Counted from the first letter of the stretch, positions 48,665 to 59,111 are shown. The stretch: 64,000 nt of DNA from Pseudomonas songnenensis (GCF_003696315.1 NZ_RFFN01000002.1:1-64000); one strand, 5' to 3'. Notes: generated by a model from the letters alone, not told the origin. A program made the numbers and translations.

Positions 48665-48992
48665 CTGAAGCTCCTTGTATGAGGTCTGCAACCGATTCCA
48701 GACCTTAGGGCTCGCCAATGCAAGCGCTAAGGTCTGCAATTGAAATCGACCCGCCCGGCAGTCGGGCCGTGACTCCTTGTGCCGGGCGAATCGAAAAGGT
48801 GCCGTCTGGTGACGGCGGTCGGGCTGAGATGCGCAGGTCATGCTGGTCGTGGGGAGACGCGATGATTCCGACCTGACGCACCTCTGGCCCGGCCCTTTGA
48901 GCGGCGCTGCGCGGGCGTTGCGATGACCCACCACCCGGTCTGTCTGTCCCTGAAGGTGGGGTCGCTGGCCCATTGCAGCGTGCTCGAAGGCT
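48665..48992 (-). promoter_or_regulatory. 328-base glxR-ttuD leader with hairpin and repeated decamer
   Basis: No gene. On the minus strand a 16-bp hairpin (48736-48699) has outer arms CAGACCTTAG / CTAAGGTCTG, one mismatch, then GCTTGC / GCGAGC (a G-U pair in RNA) and loop ATTG. It fits better as minus-strand RNA. The decamer AGGTCTGCAA occurs twice on the plus strand (48682-48691, 48730-48739). A second hairpin (48925-48963) with GACCCACC lies nearer glxR. There is no U tract, so an attenuator, operator set or RNA switch is possible. Confidence 0.6.
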
Positions 48993-49883
48993 TTACTCCT
49001 TGCGGATCGAGAAGTTGGCCATGTGCTCCAGGCCCTTGATCAGCGCCGAATGGTCCCAGCCGCTGCCGCCGATTGCCGCGCAGGTGCTGAACACCTGCTG
49101 GGCATTGGCGGTGTTGGGCAGGTTCAGGCCCAGCTCGCGGGCACCGGCCAGGGCGAGGTTGAGGTCCTTCTGGTGCAGGCTGATGCGGAAGCCCGGGTCG
49201 AAGGTGCCCTTGATCATGCGCTCGCCGTGCACCTCGAGAATCTTCGAGCCGGCGAAACCGCCCATCAGCGCCTCGCGCACCTTGGCCGGGTCGGCACCGT
49301 TGCGTGCGGCGAACAGCAGGGCTTCGGCCACCGCCTGAATGTTCAGCGCAACGATGATCTGGTTGGCCACCTTGGCGGTCTGGCCATCGCCGTTGCCACC
49401 GACCAGGGTGATGTTCTTGCCCATCGCCTGGAACAGCGGCAGGGCACGGGCGAAGCTTTCTTCGCTGCCGCCGACCATGATCGACAGGGTGGCCGCCTTG
49501 GCGCCGACTTCACCGCCGGATACCGGGGCGTCGAGGTACTGGGCGCCGGTGGCGTTGATCTTCTCGGCAAACGCCTTGGTAGCGCTGGGCGAGATCGAGC
49601 TCATGTCGATCACCAGCTTGTTCGGCCCGACGCCTTCGGCAATGCCGTTCTCGCGCAACAGCACGTCCTCGACATGGGGGGTGTCCGGCACCATCACGAT
49701 GATGAACTCGGCTTCCTGGGCGACTTCCTTCGGGTTGGCCAGGGCGACTGCGCCGGCCTCGAGCAGAGCTGCCGGAGCGGCGTCGTGATGCGTGGACAGA
49801 AAGATATCGTGGCCTGCTTTCTGCAGGTTCTGAGCCATGGGCAGGCCCATGATGCCGGTGCCGATAAATCCGATCTTAGCCAT
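48993..49883 (-). CDS. glxR: Tartronate semialdehyde reductase
   Basis: A 296-residue cytoplasmic beta-hydroxyacid dehydrogenase reducing tartronate semialdehyde to D-glycerate with NAD(P)H. The N-terminal Rossmann motif GFIGTGIMGLPMAQNL and the substrate motif DAPVSGGEVGAK near residue 118 are intact; the catalytic lysine lies in NGDGQTAKVANQI near 170. Length fits GarR/GlxR. GAAGGAG precedes the ATG. It lies between hyi and ttuD in the pathway order, 32 bases from hyi. Confidence 0.95.
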   Translation of the reverse strand: MAKIGFIGTGIMGLPMAQNLQKAGHDIFLSTHHDAAPAALLEAGAVALANPKEVAQEAEFIIVMVPDTPHVEDVLLRENGIAEGVGPNKLVIDMSSISPSATKAFAEKINATGAQYLDAPVSGGEVGAKAATLSIMVGGSEESFARALPLFQAMGKNITLVGGNGDGQTAKVANQIIVALNIQAVAEALLFAARNGADPAKVREALMGGFAGSKILEVHGERMIKGTFDPGFRISLHQKDLNLALAGARELGLNLPNTANAQQVFSTCAAIGGSGWDHSALIKGLEHMANFSIRKE

Positions 49884-49915
49884 GAGTAATCTCCTTCAAT
49901 TCGATTCAGTTCGGG

Positions 49916-50698
49916 TCAGATGGCGTTGTGGCTTTTCAGCCAGCCAAGGCCGGCTTCGGTGGTAGTGGCCGGCTTGTACTCGCAGCCGACCCAGCCCTGG
50001 TAGCCGATGCGATCCAGATGCTCGAACAGGAAGCGATAGTTGATCTCGCCGGTGCCCGGCTCGTTGCGTCCGGGGTTGTCCGCCAGCTGGATATGGTTGA
50101 TCGCCGCCAGGTTGTTCTCGATGGTGCGCGCCAGGTCTCCCTCCATGATCTGCATGTGGTAGATGTCGTACTGCAGGAACAGGTTGGCGTGACCGACCTT
50201 GCCGCGGATCTCCTGCGCCTGGGAGGTGTTGTTGAGGAAGAAGCGCGGAATGTCGCGGGTGTTGATCATCTCCATCACCAGGCGGATGCCGGCCTCCTCG
50301 AGCTTCTGCGCGGCGTAGCGCAGGTTTTCGATAAAGGTGATTTCCAGCTGGCCGAGATCGGCGCCACGCGGGGCGATGCCGGCCAGGCAGTTGACCTGGG
50401 TGTTGCCCAGCACCTTGGCGTAGGCGATGGCCTTGTCCACGCCGGCGCGGAATTCCTCGACCCGCTCCGGCAGGATGGCGATGCCGCGCTCGCCATCGGC
50501 CCAGTCACCGGCCGGCAGGTTGAACAGCACCTGGGTCAGCCTGTTGGCATCCAGCTGAGCCTTGATCTGCTCGGCAGGAAAGTCATAGGGGAACAGGTAC
50601 TCGACACCGGTAAAGCCGGCCTGGGCGGCAGCGGCGAAGCGGTCCATGAAGTCCTGCTCGGTGAACAGCATCGACAGGTTGGCGGCAAAGCGGGGCAT
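49916..50698 (-). CDS. hyi: Hydroxypyruvate isomerase
   Basis: A 260-residue TIM-barrel enzyme that interconverts hydroxypyruvate and tartronate semialdehyde. The start MPRFAANLSMLFTE is preferred, with CAGGAG 7 bases upstream. The conserved HIQLADNPGRNEPGTGEINY near residue 205-225, and VMEMINTRDIPRF near 140 carry the metal ligands and catalytic glutamates. The C-terminal GCEYKP is typical. It lies between gcl and glxR, as in other glyoxylate clusters. Confidence 0.95.
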   Translation of the reverse strand: MPRFAANLSMLFTEQDFMDRFAAAAQAGFTGVEYLFPYDFPAEQIKAQLDANRLTQVLFNLPAGDWADGERGIAILPERVEEFRAGVDKAIAYAKVLGNTQVNCLAGIAPRGADLGQLEITFIENLRYAAQKLEEAGIRLVMEMINTRDIPRFFLNNTSQAQEIRGKVGHANLFLQYDIYHMQIMEGDLARTIENNLAAINHIQLADNPGRNEPGTGEINYRFLFEHLDRIGYQGWVGCEYKPATTTEAGLGWLKSHNAI

Positions 50699-50777
50699 GG
50701 TTTTCTCCTGATCTGTAGGGATCACATTCGGGTTCGCATTGCGGTGGTGTGGTGGCCACCCTGGGTGTTGCGTGTGC

Positions 50778-50850
50778 GGTGGATATGCTTCGCGATAGCC
50801 ACCCTACGGTCCGAAGTGTTCGTAGGATGGAAGACCGCGAAGCGTCTTCC
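50778..50850. repeat. REP/BIME-like pair of hairpins between hyi and gcl
   Basis: Two imperfect palindromes in inverted arrangement: GGTGG...CCACC around ATATGCTTCGCGATAG (50778-50803), and GGAAGAC-CGCGAAGC-GTCTTCC (50829-50850). CCTACG and CGTAGG lie between. This has the form of pseudomonad extragenic palindromic repeats. Confidence 0.65.
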
Positions 50851-50871
50851 GCGCGTCTGGTTACGGTTGAC

Positions 50872-52653
<1,782 letters not shown>

Positions 52654-52713
52654 GGATCGTTCCTCCTGGGTAACTCGATAGTTTTTATACGTGGCTCAAG
52701 CATGGCGCCCTGG

Positions 52714-52728
52714 ATTCTCCGGCGGAAT
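52714..52728. promoter_or_regulatory. LysR-type operator between gcl and the regulator gene
   Basis: ATTC-N7-GAAT, the T-N11-A form of LysR-family binding sites, in the 114-base divergent gap. Assignment rests on position and symmetry only. Confidence 0.45.
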
Positions 52729-52767
52729 TGGCCGAGACTTCAGTTCTGTCGATATCAGGAGTATCGA

Positions 52768-53676
52768 ATGGATCGCTACACGACTTTGCGCAGCTTCGTA
52801 CTGGTGGCCGACTGCGGCAGCTTCGCCGCCGCTGCGCACAAGGAAAACGTCACCCCGGTGGTGATGGGCCGGCGGCTGGACGCGCTGGAGCGACACCTGG
52901 GCGTCAAGCTGATGCACCGCTCGACGCGCGGGCTGTCGCTGACCGATCTGGGTGAGCAGTATCTGGAGCGCGCGCGCGGGCTTTTGAAGGACTTCGATGA
53001 GGTGGATGCCAGCATCAGCCACGACCGCACCTCGGTACGCGGCCATCTGGTGGTGTCGGCGCCGGCGGCATTCGGGCGGCGGCATATCGGCCCGCACGCA
53101 CCGGCGTTCCAGGCGCGCTACCCGGACCTGCAACTGTCGTTCAACTTCACCGACAGTGTGGTCGACCTGGTGCGTCACGGTTACGACATGGGCATTCGCA
53201 TCGGCGAGGTGACCGACCCCAACTATGTGGCGGTGCGGCTGTTTCCGAACAGGCGGGTGGTCTGTGGCTCGCCGGAGTACTTCGCCCGCCATGGCACGCC
53301 AACGGCATTGGAAGAGCTGACCGCGCACAACTGCCTGGCCTTCAACCTGCAGGGCGGTCAGCAGCGCGGCTGGACCTTCCTGCGCGACGGCAGGCAGGTG
53401 GCGATCCGCGTGGCCGGCAATCTGGACTGCAATGACGGTGAGCTGCTGTTCGACTGGGTCAAGCAGGGCCTGGGCATCGGCTGGCGCTCGACCTGGGAGA
53501 TCCAGGCCGAGCTCAAGCGCGGCGAGCTGGTCACGGTACTCGACGAGTACGCATTGCCGGCCTACGACATCCAGGCCGTCTACCCGCAGCAGCGCTACCT
53601 GCCGGCCAAGGTGCGTTTCTTCATCGACTACCTGAAGGACATCTACAACGCACCGGGCTACTGGGAAGTGCGCTGA
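52768..53676 (+). CDS. LysR-type regulator, likely of the gcl cluster
   Basis: A 302-residue LysR-family regulator. The winged helix-turn-helix is at 1-60 (RYTTLRSFVLVADCGSFAAAAHKENVTPVVMGRRLDALERHLGVKLMHRSTRG), the effector domain at about 90-295. The ATG is preceded by CAGGAG. An open frame runs far upstream, but only antisense to gcl. Divergent orientation from gcl and an ATTC-N7-GAAT site between them point to control of glyoxylate assimilation. The inducer is unknown. Confidence 0.9.
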   Translation: MDRYTTLRSFVLVADCGSFAAAAHKENVTPVVMGRRLDALERHLGVKLMHRSTRGLSLTDLGEQYLERARGLLKDFDEVDASISHDRTSVRGHLVVSAPAAFGRRHIGPHAPAFQARYPDLQLSFNFTDSVVDLVRHGYDMGIRIGEVTDPNYVAVRLFPNRRVVCGSPEYFARHGTPTALEELTAHNCLAFNLQGGQQRGWTFLRDGRQVAIRVAGNLDCNDGELLFDWVKQGLGIGWRSTWEIQAELKRGELVTVLDEYALPAYDIQAVYPQQRYLPAKVRFFIDYLKDIYNAPGYWEVR

Positions 53677-53681
53677 GCGGC

Positions 53682-54092
53682 TCAGTTGCCGCGGTAGGTG
53701 GAGAAGCCGTAGGGGCTCAGCAGCAGCGGGATGTGGTAGTGCTCGACGCTGCCATCGGCTTCGAAGATCACCGGAACTTCGGGGAAAAAGGTACTGGCCT
53801 TCTGCGTGGCGAACCAGTCTCCGGTCATGAAGGTGACGCGGTAGGTGCCTTTCTCCAGCGCTTTGCCTTCCGGGTAGAGCGCCGTGATCCGACCCTGCGC
53901 GTTGGTCTCGCCGCTGTTGAGTGATTTCCAGGTGTCACCCTGACGTTGTTCCAGGGTGACGCGTACGTCCGGTGACGGCAGGCCGTTTTCCAGGTTCAGC
54001 ACGTGCACGCTGAGCGGGTTGCCGGCCGCCAGGGTCAGGCCGGAGAGGCCGCTGAGCATCAAGCCGGCGGCGATTGAACGTAGTGCTTTCAT
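53682..54092 (-). CDS. hiuH: Periplasmic 5-hydroxyisourate hydrolase (transthyretin-like)
   Basis: A 136-residue transthyretin-related hydrolase converting 5-hydroxyisourate to OHCU in urate breakdown. A signal peptide (MKALRSIAAGLMLSGLSGLTLAA) predicts export, as in E. coli HiuH (YedX). The N-terminal signature LSVHVLNLENGLPSPDVRVTL supplies the catalytic histidine, and the C-terminal EHYHIPLLLSPYGFSTYRGN carries the YRG(S) tail with Asn in place of Ser. The start is the ATG after GGAAAAC. It is 16 bases downstream of the HbpS-like gene and clearly in its operon. Convergent with the LysR gene, 5 bases apart. Confidence 0.93.
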   Translation of the reverse strand: MKALRSIAAGLMLSGLSGLTLAAGNPLSVHVLNLENGLPSPDVRVTLEQRQGDTWKSLNSGETNAQGRITALYPEGKALEKGTYRVTFMTGDWFATQKASTFFPEVPVIFEADGSVEHYHIPLLLSPYGFSTYRGN

Positions 54093-54108
54093 GGTGTTTT
54101 CCTTTTCT

Positions 54109-54612
54109 TCAGTGGGAGGAGGGCAGCAGTTTTTCGATGGCGGCCACGGCGCAGGCCTCGTCGTTCTTGGCACCGCCAGCACCGGCCACGCCGATGGCAC
54201 CGATCACCTCGTCGCCGACCTTCAGCGGCACGCCACCGCCGAGCAGCAGCAGTTCGTCCAGGGTGTTGAGGTTGGCGGCATCCGGCGTGCTGGCGGCGCG
54301 TTCGGCGAACAGGCGGGTCGGCGTCTTGCTCGACAGCGCGGTGTAGGCCTTGCGCTGCGCGGCCAGGGTGTTGTGCGGGCCGACGTTGTCGTCGCGGCGC
54401 AGGGCGACCAGGTTGCCGCCGCGATCGACCACGGCGACTACCGCGGTGCGGTTCTGTGCGTGGCAGGCATCCAGGGTCTGCTGGATCAGCCCGTCGGCCA
54501 GCGCCAGCGAGACGTTCTGCTGGGTAATCGGCGCTGGTGTGGCGGCGTTGGCGCTCAGGGCCGGGGTAAGCACTGCCAGGGTCAGCAGTGACAGTGTGGC
54601 GGCGATACGCAT
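54109..54612 (-). CDS. Secreted HbpS/GlcG-like heme-binding protein
   Basis: A 167-residue exported protein of the GlcG/HbpS (DUF336) family. A signal peptide is evident (LSLLTLAVLTPALSANA). The family segments VVAVVDRGGNLVALRRDD and LLLLGGGVPLKVGDEVIGAIGVAGAGG are intact. In Streptomyces, HbpS binds heme outside the membrane and tunes the SenS kinase under redox stress. Here the gene is divergent from a two-component system and first in an operon with hiuH, with the palindrome CATTACGCTTTTGTAATG 74 bases upstream of its start. Heme binding is inferred from the family. Confidence 0.85.
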   Translation of the reverse strand: MRIAATLSLLTLAVLTPALSANAATPAPITQQNVSLALADGLIQQTLDACHAQNRTAVVAVVDRGGNLVALRRDDNVGPHNTLAAQRKAYTALSSKTPTRLFAERAASTPDAANLNTLDELLLLGGGVPLKVGDEVIGAIGVAGAGGAKNDEACAVAAIEKLLPSSH

Positions 54613-54685
54613 ATTGGTTTTCCTTGGGTGACTTGGCTTCGGAGCGCATGGTGCCGATGCCTGCCCGTCAGAACCGTTGCCTGCG

Positions 54686-54703
54686 CATTACGCTTTTGTA
54701 ATG
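54686..54703. promoter_or_regulatory. HprR-type operator CATTAC-N6-GTAATG
   Basis: CATTACGCTTTTGTAATG has perfect 6-bp arms. The arms are identical to those of the E. coli HprR box at hiuH (recalled as CATTACAAAATTGTAATG). It lies in the divergent gap, 74 bases from the hbpS-like start and 108 bases before the response regulator start. Confidence 0.85.
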
Positions 54704-54731
54704 GCTGGTAGTCGCCGGCTCCCATAACCTA

Positions 54732-54786
54732 GCAGGCCGTTGAAGAACTACCTGCGTTGCCTCGCTGACGTTCTTCAACGACCTGC
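54732..54786. repeat. 55-bp interspersed palindrome in the hbpS-hprR gap
   Basis: Arms GCAGG-c-CGTTGAAGAAC and GTTCTTCAACG-a-CCTGC (17 bases, one mismatch) surround a 21-base centre. It resembles an extragenic palindromic or MITE-like repeat inserted between the HprR-type site and the regulator gene. Confidence 0.65.
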
Positions 54787-54811
54787 GACGCACATTTGGC
54801 AAGGTGACCCG

Positions 54812-55486
54812 ATGCGAATTCTGGTGGTGGAGGACGAGGCCAAGACGGCCGACTACCTCAAGCGTGGGTTGGAGGAGTCCGGCTACCGGGTGGAGGTCGC
54901 GCGCAACGGCGTCGACGGCAAGCACCTGATCGAGGAGGAAGCGTTCGATCTGGTGATCCTCGACGTCATGCTGCCGGGGCTCGATGGCTGGCAGCTGGTG
55001 CAGGTGGTGCGCAAACGTTCGGCGCATACGCCGGTGCTGTTCCTCACCGCTCGCGATGCGGTGGAGGACCGTGTGCGTGGGCTGGAGCTGGGCGCTGACG
55101 ACTATCTGGTCAAGCCGTTCTCCTACGCGGAGCTGCTGGCGCGGGTACGCACCCTGCTGCGCCGTGGGCCGCCGCGCGAGGTCGAAAGCTTCCACGTCGC
55201 CGACCTGGAGCTGGACCTGCTGCGCCGCCGCGTCACCCGTCAGGGCGAGCGCATCAACCTCACCAACAAGGAGTTCGCCTTGCTGCATCTGCTGCTCAGC
55301 CGTCAGGGCGAGGTGCTGTCCCGTGCGCAGATCGCTTCGCAGGTCTGGCAGATGAACTTCGACAGCGATACCAATGTGGTCGACGTGGCGATCCGCCGCC
55401 TGCGCGCCAAGGTCGACGATCCGTACCCGCTCAAGCTCATCCACACCGTGCGCGGCATGGGCTACGTGCTGGACGTCTCGGCATGA
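54812..55486 (+). CDS. hprR: OmpR-family response regulator, HprR/CusR-like
   Basis: A 224-residue response regulator. The receiver domain (1-115) has the acidic pair in VVEDE, the phospho-acceptor D51 ([13 protein letters not shown]) and the lysine of YLVKPFSY. The winged-helix DNA-binding domain (about 125-224) ends [12 protein letters not shown]. It belongs to the heavy-metal/oxidative group (CusR, HprR, CopR). The start MRILVVEDE is chosen over an upstream ATG. It overlaps the kinase gene by ATGA. The divergent hbpS-hiuH operon and the matching CATTAC-N6-GTAATG site identify it best as HprR-like. Confidence 0.88.
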   Translation: MRILVVEDEAKTADYLKRGLEESGYRVEVARNGVDGKHLIEEEAFDLVILDVMLPGLDGWQLVQVVRKRSAHTPVLFLTARDAVEDRVRGLELGADDYLVKPFSYAELLARVRTLLRRGPPREVESFHVADLELDLLRRRVTRQGERINLTNKEFALLHLLLSRQGEVLSRAQIASQVWQMNFDSDTNVVDVAIRRLRAKVDDPYPLKLIHTVRGMGYVLDVSA

Positions 55487-56841
55487 GCCTGCTGCCACGC
55501 TCGCTCAGCCTGCGCCTGGCGCTGGCCTTCGCCCTCGTCGCGGTGGTGCTGCTCGGCGCCATCGGCCTCTACCTGTACCGCTCGCTGGAACGCGAGATCG
55601 TCTGGCGCGACGACCAGGCGCTGCTCGGCCGGCTGGAGCGCATGCAGGCCCTGCTGGAGGACAGTGCCAGCATCGACGCGCTGCGCCAGCGGCCGCAGCT
55701 GTACGAGAACATGCTGGGCAACCGCGACAGCCTGCTCTGGCTGCTCGATGCGCAGGGGCGTGCGCTGATCGAGATCAACCCGACCCGTCTGGCGATTCCG
55801 CCACTGCCGGCCGCCGATCCGGTGGCGCTGCAGGATATCGGCGAGGCGCGTCTGGCCTGGCGACAGCTGCCCGGCGAGGCGGGGCTGACACTGGTGGCCG
55901 GGCGCCTGCTGAGCGAGCGCGAACAGATGCTGGGTGCCTATCGCGCCAAGCTGTGGTGGGCGCTGAGCGTCGGCGCGCTGCTGGCGTCCGTGCTCGGCTG
56001 GTTGATCAGCCGGCGCGCGCTGCGCCCGGTGCGCCGGCTGACGTGTCAGGCCCTGGCGATCGACGTGCAGCACCTGCACCTGCGCCTCGACGACTCGACC
56101 GTGCCGAGCGAGCTGGAACCGCTGCGTGCGGCACTGAACCAGATGCTGGCCCGGCTGGAGCAGGGGTTCGCGCGTCTGTCGCGCTTCAGCGAGGACCTGG
56201 CCCACGAGATGCGCACGCCACTGGGCAACCTCATGGGCCAGACCCAGCAGCTGTTGCACCGTGCCCGCTCGGTGGATGATTACCAGGCGCTGCTGGTCTC
56301 CAATCAGGAGGAGTACGAGCGCCTGGCGCGGATGATCGACAACATGCTGTTTCTCGCCCGCGCCGAACAGCCGGCGGCGGCCATCGAGCGGCAGCGCTTT
56401 GCACTGCCGGCATTGGTCGAGCAACTGTGCGACTACTTCGAGGGCGTCGCCGAGGAGCGCGGCATCCAGCTGCTCGACGAGACCGAGGGCGAGCTGTGCG
56501 GCGACCCCGAACTGATCCGCCGGGCGCTGGCCAATCTCCTCGCCAACGCGTTGCGCTACGGCGCGGCCGACAGCCCGGTGCGCATCATCAGCGCTACCGG
56601 GGACGGCTGGCGGCGCGTCAGCGTGATCAACCAGGGCCCGCCCATCGCCCCGGAGCATCTGCCACGCCTGTTCGACCGCTTCTACCGCTGCGACCCTTCC
56701 CGCGCCGAGCCGGGCGACTCCGGCGGGCTGGGGCTGGCCATCGTACGTTCGATCGCGCAGCTGCATGGCGGCGAGGTGGAGGTGCACAGCGACGCCAGCG
56801 CGACCCGCTTCACCCTGTGCTTGCCGGCAGATCCCGACTGA
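55483..56841 (+). CDS. hprS: Sensor histidine kinase, HprS/CusS-like
   Basis: A 452-residue inner-membrane kinase paired with the preceding regulator through a 4-base overlap. TM1 lies at about 8-30 and TM2 near 160-182, with a ~130-residue periplasmic domain. HAMP follows, then the H-box [16 protein letters not shown] near residue 235. The N-box ([15 protein letters not shown]), and [20 protein letters not shown] (G2) are present; the G1 box is short ([12 protein letters not shown]) and less conserved. It is of the heavy-metal sensor kinase class. E. coli HprS senses H2O2 and HOCl; whether this one does is unknown. Confidence 0.88.
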   Translation: MSLLPRSLSLRLALAFALVAVVLLGAIGLYLYRSLEREIVWRDDQALLGRLERMQALLEDSASIDALRQRPQLYENMLGNRDSLLWLLDAQGRALIEINPTRLAIPPLPAADPVALQDIGEARLAWRQLPGEAGLTLVAGRLLSEREQMLGAYRAKLWWALSVGALLASVLGWLISRRALRPVRRLTCQALAIDVQHLHLRLDDSTVPSELEPLRAALNQMLARLEQGFARLSRFSEDLAHEMRTPLGNLMGQTQQLLHRARSVDDYQALLVSNQEEYERLARMIDNMLFLARAEQPAAAIERQRFALPALVEQLCDYFEGVAEERGIQLLDETEGELCGDPELIRRALANLLANALRYGAADSPVRIISATGDGWRRVSVINQGPPIAPEHLPRLFDRFYRCDPSRAEPGDSGGLGLAIVRSIAQLHGGEVEVHSDASATRFTLCLPADPD

Positions 56842-56916
56842 CGGCGCCCAAGGATAAATGCCGGCCGGTACGGTCACAGCTAAGGTGAATATCACCAGCC
56901 GAGCAGAGAGGCGCTT

Positions 56917-57711
56917 GTGGATCGTCTGAAAATCGCCACCTTCAACATCAACGGCATCCGGGCGCGCCTGCCCAACCTGCTCGAATGGCTCGAGCGCGAG
57001 CAGCCCGACGTGGTCTGCCTGCAGGAACTCAAGGCGCAGGATGCCGACTTCCCCATCGACGACATCCGCGGCGCTGGTTATGGCGCCATCTGGCATGGGC
57101 AGAAATCCTGGAACGGCGTGGCGATCCTCGCCCGTGACAGCGAGCCGCTGGAGATCCGCCGCGGCCTGCCCGGCGACCCGGATGACAGCCACAGCCGCTA
57201 CCTGGAAGCGGCCGTGCAGGGCGTGATCGTCGCATGCCTCTACCTACCCAACGGCAACCCGCAGCCCGGGCCGAAGTTCGACTACAAGCTGGCCTGGTTC
57301 GAGCGGCTGATCGAGCATGCCGCGGGGCTGTTGGCCAGCGGCCATCCGGTGGTGCTGGCCGGCGACTACAACGTGGTGCCCACCGACGAGGACATCTACA
57401 ACCCGCGCTCCTGGAAGAAGGACGCGCTATTGCAGCCGGAAAGCCGCGAGTGCTTCGAGCGCCTGCTGGCGCAGGGCTGGACCGACGCGCTTCGCGCCAA
57501 GTATCCAGACGAGCGCGTCTACACCTTCTGGGATTACTTTCGACAGCACTGGCAGAAGAATTCCGGGCTGCGCATCGACCATCTGCTGCTCAGCCCGGAC
57601 CTCGCGCCGCGCCTGCAGGAGGCCGGTGTCGATCGTTGGGTGCGTGGCCAGGAGCACGCCAGTGACCATGCGCCGACGTGGGTCAGCCTGGCCGTGGCGA
57701 CGAAGCCGTAG
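56917..57711 (+). CDS. xthA: Exodeoxyribonuclease III
   Basis: A 264-residue cytoplasmic AP endonuclease / 3'-5' exonuclease of base excision repair. Motifs: KIATFNINGIRARL (metal Asn), CLQELKAQDADFP (catalytic Glu), LAGDYNVVPTDEDIYNP (Asp and Asn), LRIDHLLLS and SDHAPTWVSL (Asp-His). All catalytic residues are present. The start is GTG with AGAGAGG upstream. It follows the hprS-like gene by 75 bases in the same orientation, which may link it to oxidative-stress response. Confidence 0.96.
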   Translation: MDRLKIATFNINGIRARLPNLLEWLEREQPDVVCLQELKAQDADFPIDDIRGAGYGAIWHGQKSWNGVAILARDSEPLEIRRGLPGDPDDSHSRYLEAAVQGVIVACLYLPNGNPQPGPKFDYKLAWFERLIEHAAGLLASGHPVVLAGDYNVVPTDEDIYNPRSWKKDALLQPESRECFERLLAQGWTDALRAKYPDERVYTFWDYFRQHWQKNSGLRIDHLLLSPDLAPRLQEAGVDRWVRGQEHASDHAPTWVSLAVATKP

Positions 57712-57860
57712 CCAGTCGGAGCGGCCCTCGCAGCCGACGGACTGGCCACTGGTCGGCTCGCGCGACGCAGCACTGGCCATTCCCAACGGTTTCGAATGTT
57801 CTATGTAACAGCGGCCCGGGTAAAAGGAGTCCGCCCGCCTGCTTGCCAAAGGAGAATTGG

Positions 57861-59111
57861 ATGCTCGGACATTTGCAATCAGCCACGGCCATTTCCCGCG
57901 ACGACCCTGTCGCGATACTGGCGAGACTTGAAGCCGGCAGCATGCCGATTGGGTCGATGCTCTGCGAGGCGCTGCATGCGGTACGCAGCCATCTGGGCAT
58001 GGAGGTGGCGTTCATCGCCGAGTTCAGCGAAGGCGCCCGCATCTTCCGTCACGTCGACGGGCGAAGTGAACATGTCACCCTTTGCGTGGGGGATTCCAAC
58101 CCGCTGGAAGACAGCTACTGCCAGCGAGTGGTCGATGGGCGTCTTCCCGAACTGATACACGACGCCGCACAGCTTGCCGAGGCGTTGCTGCTGCCGGTGA
58201 CCACCGAGCTGCCGGTCGGTGCGCATCTGAGCGTGCCTATCCGCTTCAGCGATGGTGCGTTGTACGGCACCTTCTGCTGTTTCAGCACCCGCCCCGACGG
58301 CAGCCTGAACGACCGTGATCTCAATACCCTGCGTCTGTTCGCGGCGTTTGCCGGTCGGCTGCTGGAAACCCAGGCGAAGAGCCAGCAGGCACGGCAGACC
58401 CGGCATAACAGGGTCGCGGCCGCGCTCGCCGAGCGTGCGTACGGCGTGGTTTATCAACCGATCGTGCACCTGGTGGAGAACCGCATCGTCGGCCATGAGG
58501 CGCTTGCACGCTTTACCGACGAGCCGCTGCGCAGCCCGGACAAGTGGTTTGCCGAGGCCGGGCAGGTCGGGTTGCAGCAGGAGCTTGAGATCGCTCTGAT
58601 CGAGGCTGCGCTGCAGGGCTTCGATCTGCTGCCTGCTGAAAGCTACCTGTCGTTGAATGTTTCACCGGATACGATCCTCTCCGGAGTGATGGGCGAGGTG
58701 TTGCGCGGCTGGCCGCTGGATCGGTTGATGCTGGAAGTGACCGAGCATGCGTTGGTGGAGGATTACGAAAGACTCGCCGACGTGTTGGGGCCGCTGCGCA
58801 GCAAGGGGCTGCGGCTGGCCGTCGACGACGCCGGCGCCGGTTACGCGAGCTTCCGCCATATCCTCAAACTCAAGCCCGACGTGATCAAGCTCGACAGCAG
58901 CCTGATCCGCAATGTCGACAGCGACACCGGCTGTCGTGCCCTGGCGGCTGCACTGATCCGGTTCGCCGAGGAAACCGCCTGCAAGGTCGTCGCTGAAGGG
59001 GTCGAAACCGAAGCCGAGCTGGCCATGCTGCGCCGGTTGCAGGTGAACAAAGCACAAGGCTATTTGCTGGGTCGGCCGGCGCCGCTGGGACGGCGCGCAG
59101 CAGTTGGCTGA
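57861..59111 (+). CDS. GAF-EAL c-di-GMP phosphodiesterase
   Basis: A 416-residue soluble protein. An N-terminal GAF-type sensor (about 20-175) is followed by an EAL domain (about 190-415). The catalytic set looks complete: EAL in GHEALARF, Asn in SLNVS, Glu in LEVTEHAL, the DDAGAGYAS loop (Asp-Asp kept; DDFGTG altered), Lys in IKLDSS, AEGVETEAE and Gln in KAQGYLLGRP. It should linearise c-di-GMP. The start has AAAGGAGAA upstream; the longer open frame overlaps xthA only. The GAF ligand is unknown. Confidence 0.92.
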   Translation: MLGHLQSATAISRDDPVAILARLEAGSMPIGSMLCEALHAVRSHLGMEVAFIAEFSEGARIFRHVDGRSEHVTLCVGDSNPLEDSYCQRVVDGRLPELIHDAAQLAEALLLPVTTELPVGAHLSVPIRFSDGALYGTFCCFSTRPDGSLNDRDLNTLRLFAAFAGRLLETQAKSQQARQTRHNRVAAALAERAYGVVYQPIVHLVENRIVGHEALARFTDEPLRSPDKWFAEAGQVGLQQELEIALIEAALQGFDLLPAESYLSLNVSPDTILSGVMGEVLRGWPLDRLMLEVTEHALVEDYERLADVLGPLRSKGLRLAVDDAGAGYASFRHILKLKPDVIKLDSSLIRNVDSDTGCRALAAALIRFAEETACKVVAEGVETEAELAMLRRLQVNKAQGYLLGRPAPLGRRAAVG

